Shown: piece by piece, positions 62,388 to 64,000 of the stretch
Numbering within the stretch: position 1 is the stretch's first letter
Layout: each line of letters starts with the position of its first letter
Assembly: GCA_001897155.1 (NCBI GenBank)
Contig: MKSF01000006.1
Span: 1 to 64,000 of the forward strand
Origin: Bacteroidetes bacterium 47-18
GTDB lineage: Bacteria; Bacteroidota; Bacteroidia; Chitinophagales; Chitinophagaceae
DNA length: 64,000 nt
Reading direction: 5' to 3'
Program-made: the position numbers and the translations under genes
Notes under the pieces: model-generated
The model's input: only the letters and a program-made list of their open reading frames with translations
Databases searched by the model: none
Told to the model about the DNA's origin: nothing

Positions 62388-64000
62388 ATGATCAAGAACC
62401 TTCTTATATTTTCCCTGAAGAACCGGTGGCTGGTGACAGGGCTCAGCATCGTCCTGATGGCTGTCGGCTATTATTGCTTCACCCAGCTAAAAATAGAAGC
62501 CTACCCTGACATCGCAGACACCAATGTGATCGTGGTGGCGCAATACCCGGGAAGAGCAGCCGAAGAGGTAGAGCAGCAGGTTACCGTACCTATAGAACGC
62601 GCCCTGCAGAACACTCCTCATGTGCTGGACCGCCGGAGCAGGACCATCTTCGGCCTGGCAGTGGTACAGCTCACCTTTAAAGACGGCACCGACGATTATT
62701 TTGCCCGTCAGCAGGTCATGGAGCGCCTGGCAGCTGCCGCGCTTCCCGAAGGTGTGGCCCCGGAGCTGGCGCCTTTATCAACCGCTGTAGGTGAAATATT
62801 CCGGTATGTAGTGGAAGCGCCCTTCGGCTATACCCCGACCGAGCTACGGGACCTCCAGGACTGGGTGATCAGGCCCTACCTGCTGCAGACAGGTGGTATA
62901 GCGGATATCGTAACATTCGGGGGCCCGATGAAACAATTCCATATACTTACTGACCCTAACCTGCTGCGCCGGTATGATCTGACCATTGCGGATGTGGAGC
63001 AGGCAGTAAACGCCAACAACCAGAACAATGGCGGCAACCTCATAGAGCGTGGCGGACAGGGGTTTGCGGTAAGGGGTCTTGGTGCGCTTCAAAATGAAAA
63101 AGATATTGAAAATATTGTCTTAAAATCAGGCAATGGCGTCCCCGTCCTTGTCAGGGATGTGGCCAGCGTAGAGATCGCTCCGCCACCGCCCAGCGGGGTA
63201 TTGGGCTATACGGTAGCGGCAGATAAGATAAACGTCAATAACGGCGTGGAAGGTATCATCCTGCTGCGGCGTTATGAAAACCCAAGCGAAGTGCTGAAAG
63301 AGCTGAAGCAGCGGTTCAGCGACCTGCAGGCCCATGAGCTCCCGGAAGGCGTTACCATCCGTACATTGTACGACCGCAGCTTCTTGATAGACCACTCTTT
63401 GCAGACCGTAGGGAAAACGCTTTTTGAAGGCATCAGCATTGTGGTCATTATTCTGATATTCTTCCTGGGAAGCGCAAGAAGCGCCCTGGTGGTAGCGCTC
63501 ACCATCCCCTTCTCCCTTCTGTTCGCCTTCATCATCATGAGGTTCACGGGCATACCCGCCAACCTGCTGTCATTGGGTGCCATAGATTTCGGTATAATAG
63601 TGGACGGTGCGGTGGTCATGGCAGAGCATCTTATCAGGAAATACCGGACCGCGACACCGGAGGAAAAGCAACACGGCATTGTGCATATCACGCTGCTATC
63701 AGCCCAGGAAGTAGGCCGCGAGATCTTTTTTTCCGTGACTATTATCATCCTGGCCTATATGCCTATTCTCCTGATGACCCGCGTGGAAGGCAAATTATTT
63801 TCTCCTATGGCGCTGACGCTGGCCTTTGCCGTGATCGGCTCCATGATAGGTGCGCTTACCTTCATACCTGTGCTCATATCGTTCGTGTATAATAAGGCTA
63901 TTGCCAACCCGGACAAGCCGATGAAAGCACACAGGAACAGGATACTCAGCTTTGCGGAGCACCAGTATGCCAGGATACTCACCGTATTCCTGAAGCATTA
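62388..64000 (+). CDS. RND heavy-metal efflux pump, CzcA type (partial, runs off the window)
   Basis: Only the first 537 codons are present. The frame starts MIKNLLIFSLKNRWLVTG, with the first membrane helix, and shows the periplasmic porter half (IEAYPDIADTNVIVVAQYPG, NAATNNGGNL-like region) and helices 2-6. The helix-4 motif reads DFGIIVDGAVVMAEH: Asp400, Asp406 and Glu413 have the same spacing as the proton-relay residues of CzcA. The DFG-x3-DGA signature is typical for divalent metals (Co, Zn, Cd, Ni), while Cu(I)/Ag(I) pumps of the CusA type have AIG-x3-DAA. It uses the proton gradient to drive metal out. Confidence 0.93.
   Translation, partial: MIKNLLIFSLKNRWLVTGLSIVLMAVGYYCFTQLKIEAYPDIADTNVIVVAQYPGRAAEEVEQQVTVPIERALQNTPHVLDRRSRTIFGLAVVQLTFKDGTDDYFARQQVMERLAAAALPEGVAPELAPLSTAVGEIFRYVVEAPFGYTPTELRDLQDWVIRPYLLQTGGIADIVTFGGPMKQFHILTDPNLLRRYDLTIADVEQAVNANNQNNGGNLIERGGQGFAVRGLGALQNEKDIENIVLKSGNGVPVLVRDVASVEIAPPPPSGVLGYTVAADKINVNNGVEGIILLRRYENPSEVLKELKQRFSDLQAHELPEGVTIRTLYDRSFLIDHSLQTVGKTLFEGISIVVIILIFFLGSARSALVVALTIPFSLLFAFIIMRFTGIPANLLSLGAIDFGIIVDGAVVMAEHLIRKYRTATPEEKQHGIVHITLLSAQEVGREIFFSVTIIILAYMPILLMTRVEGKLFSPMALTLAFAVIGSMIGALTFIPVLISFVYNKAIANPDKPMKAHRNRILSFAEHQYARILTVFLKH

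Noticed and set aside
1-64000. tRNA, rRNA, tmRNA or riboswitch
   Set aside because: I looked through intergenic gaps for T-loop GTTCRA signatures and conserved riboswitch cores and saw none I could support; a covariance-model search would settle it.

Overview
The window looks like chromosome of a Bacteroidota bacterium, most likely close to Chitinophagaceae (inference from gene content; genus not assignable by eye). Pointers are several exact matches to the Bacteroidota -7 promoter motif TAnnTTTG, few Shine-Dalgarno sites, a 1766-residue secreted protease with a type IX secretion tail, a GldL-like membrane peptide, small outer-membrane barrel proteins, and a futalosine-pathway menaquinone gene. 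I found no rRNA, tRNA, CRISPR array, prophage or insertion sequence with a transposase.

Layout. 1-6900: DUF4256 protein, an AT-rich acetyltransferase, rmuC, lon and a SlyD-like isomerase, with intergenic repeats. 6900-14000: pnp, a small lipoprotein, and a minus-strand run accC-rpiB-tatC-rhodanese. 14200-24900: a GldL-like peptide, a CLC channel, a repeat-filled gap, a membrane protein of the Gcr 'site-specific recombinase' family, fabD, a thioredoxin-like protein with an RmlD-like reductase, fbp and purC. 25100-28950: an AT-rich minus-strand block of poorly known genes (two paralogues, a BspA-type leucine-rich-repeat protein, a lipoprotein and a gene cut by an in-frame stop). 29100-33600: DUF2461, an arginase-family enzyme, two outer-membrane barrels, mqnC. 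33800-41400: two Sel1-repeat proteins downstream of the giant subtilase, probably one operon. 41600-50300: nucleoside phosphorylase, L,D-transpeptidase, LolD-type ATPase, secreted cysteine-rich HMA protein, hydrolase, Ada-like and AlkB-like repair genes, an acetyltransferase overlapping an AAA ATPase, and a second CLC channel.

50500-64000 is a metal-resistance region. The minus strand carries a multicopper oxidase fused to a CopB-like barrel, a DUF3347 protein, a small HMA protein, a CopA-type P1B ATPase and a regulator joining an HMA-like metal-binding domain to an AraC helix-turn-helix. The plus strand carries a response regulator (broken by a one-base frameshift as read), its histidine kinase, an outer-membrane efflux channel, a lipoprotein membrane-fusion protein, a DUF190 PII-like protein and the first 537 codons of an RND pump that runs off the window. 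The pump carries the divalent-cation type signature (DFG-x3-DGA), not the Cu(I)/Ag(I) type, so two metal systems may sit back to back.

Two repeat families thread through the intergenic DNA: short palindromes (TTCGACAGGCTCAGG type), including a five-unit array of mostly 155-bp period just before the response regulator, and a MITE-like element bounded by TGACTATC/GATAGTCA seen at three places, one of which contains a 199-bp tandem triplication.
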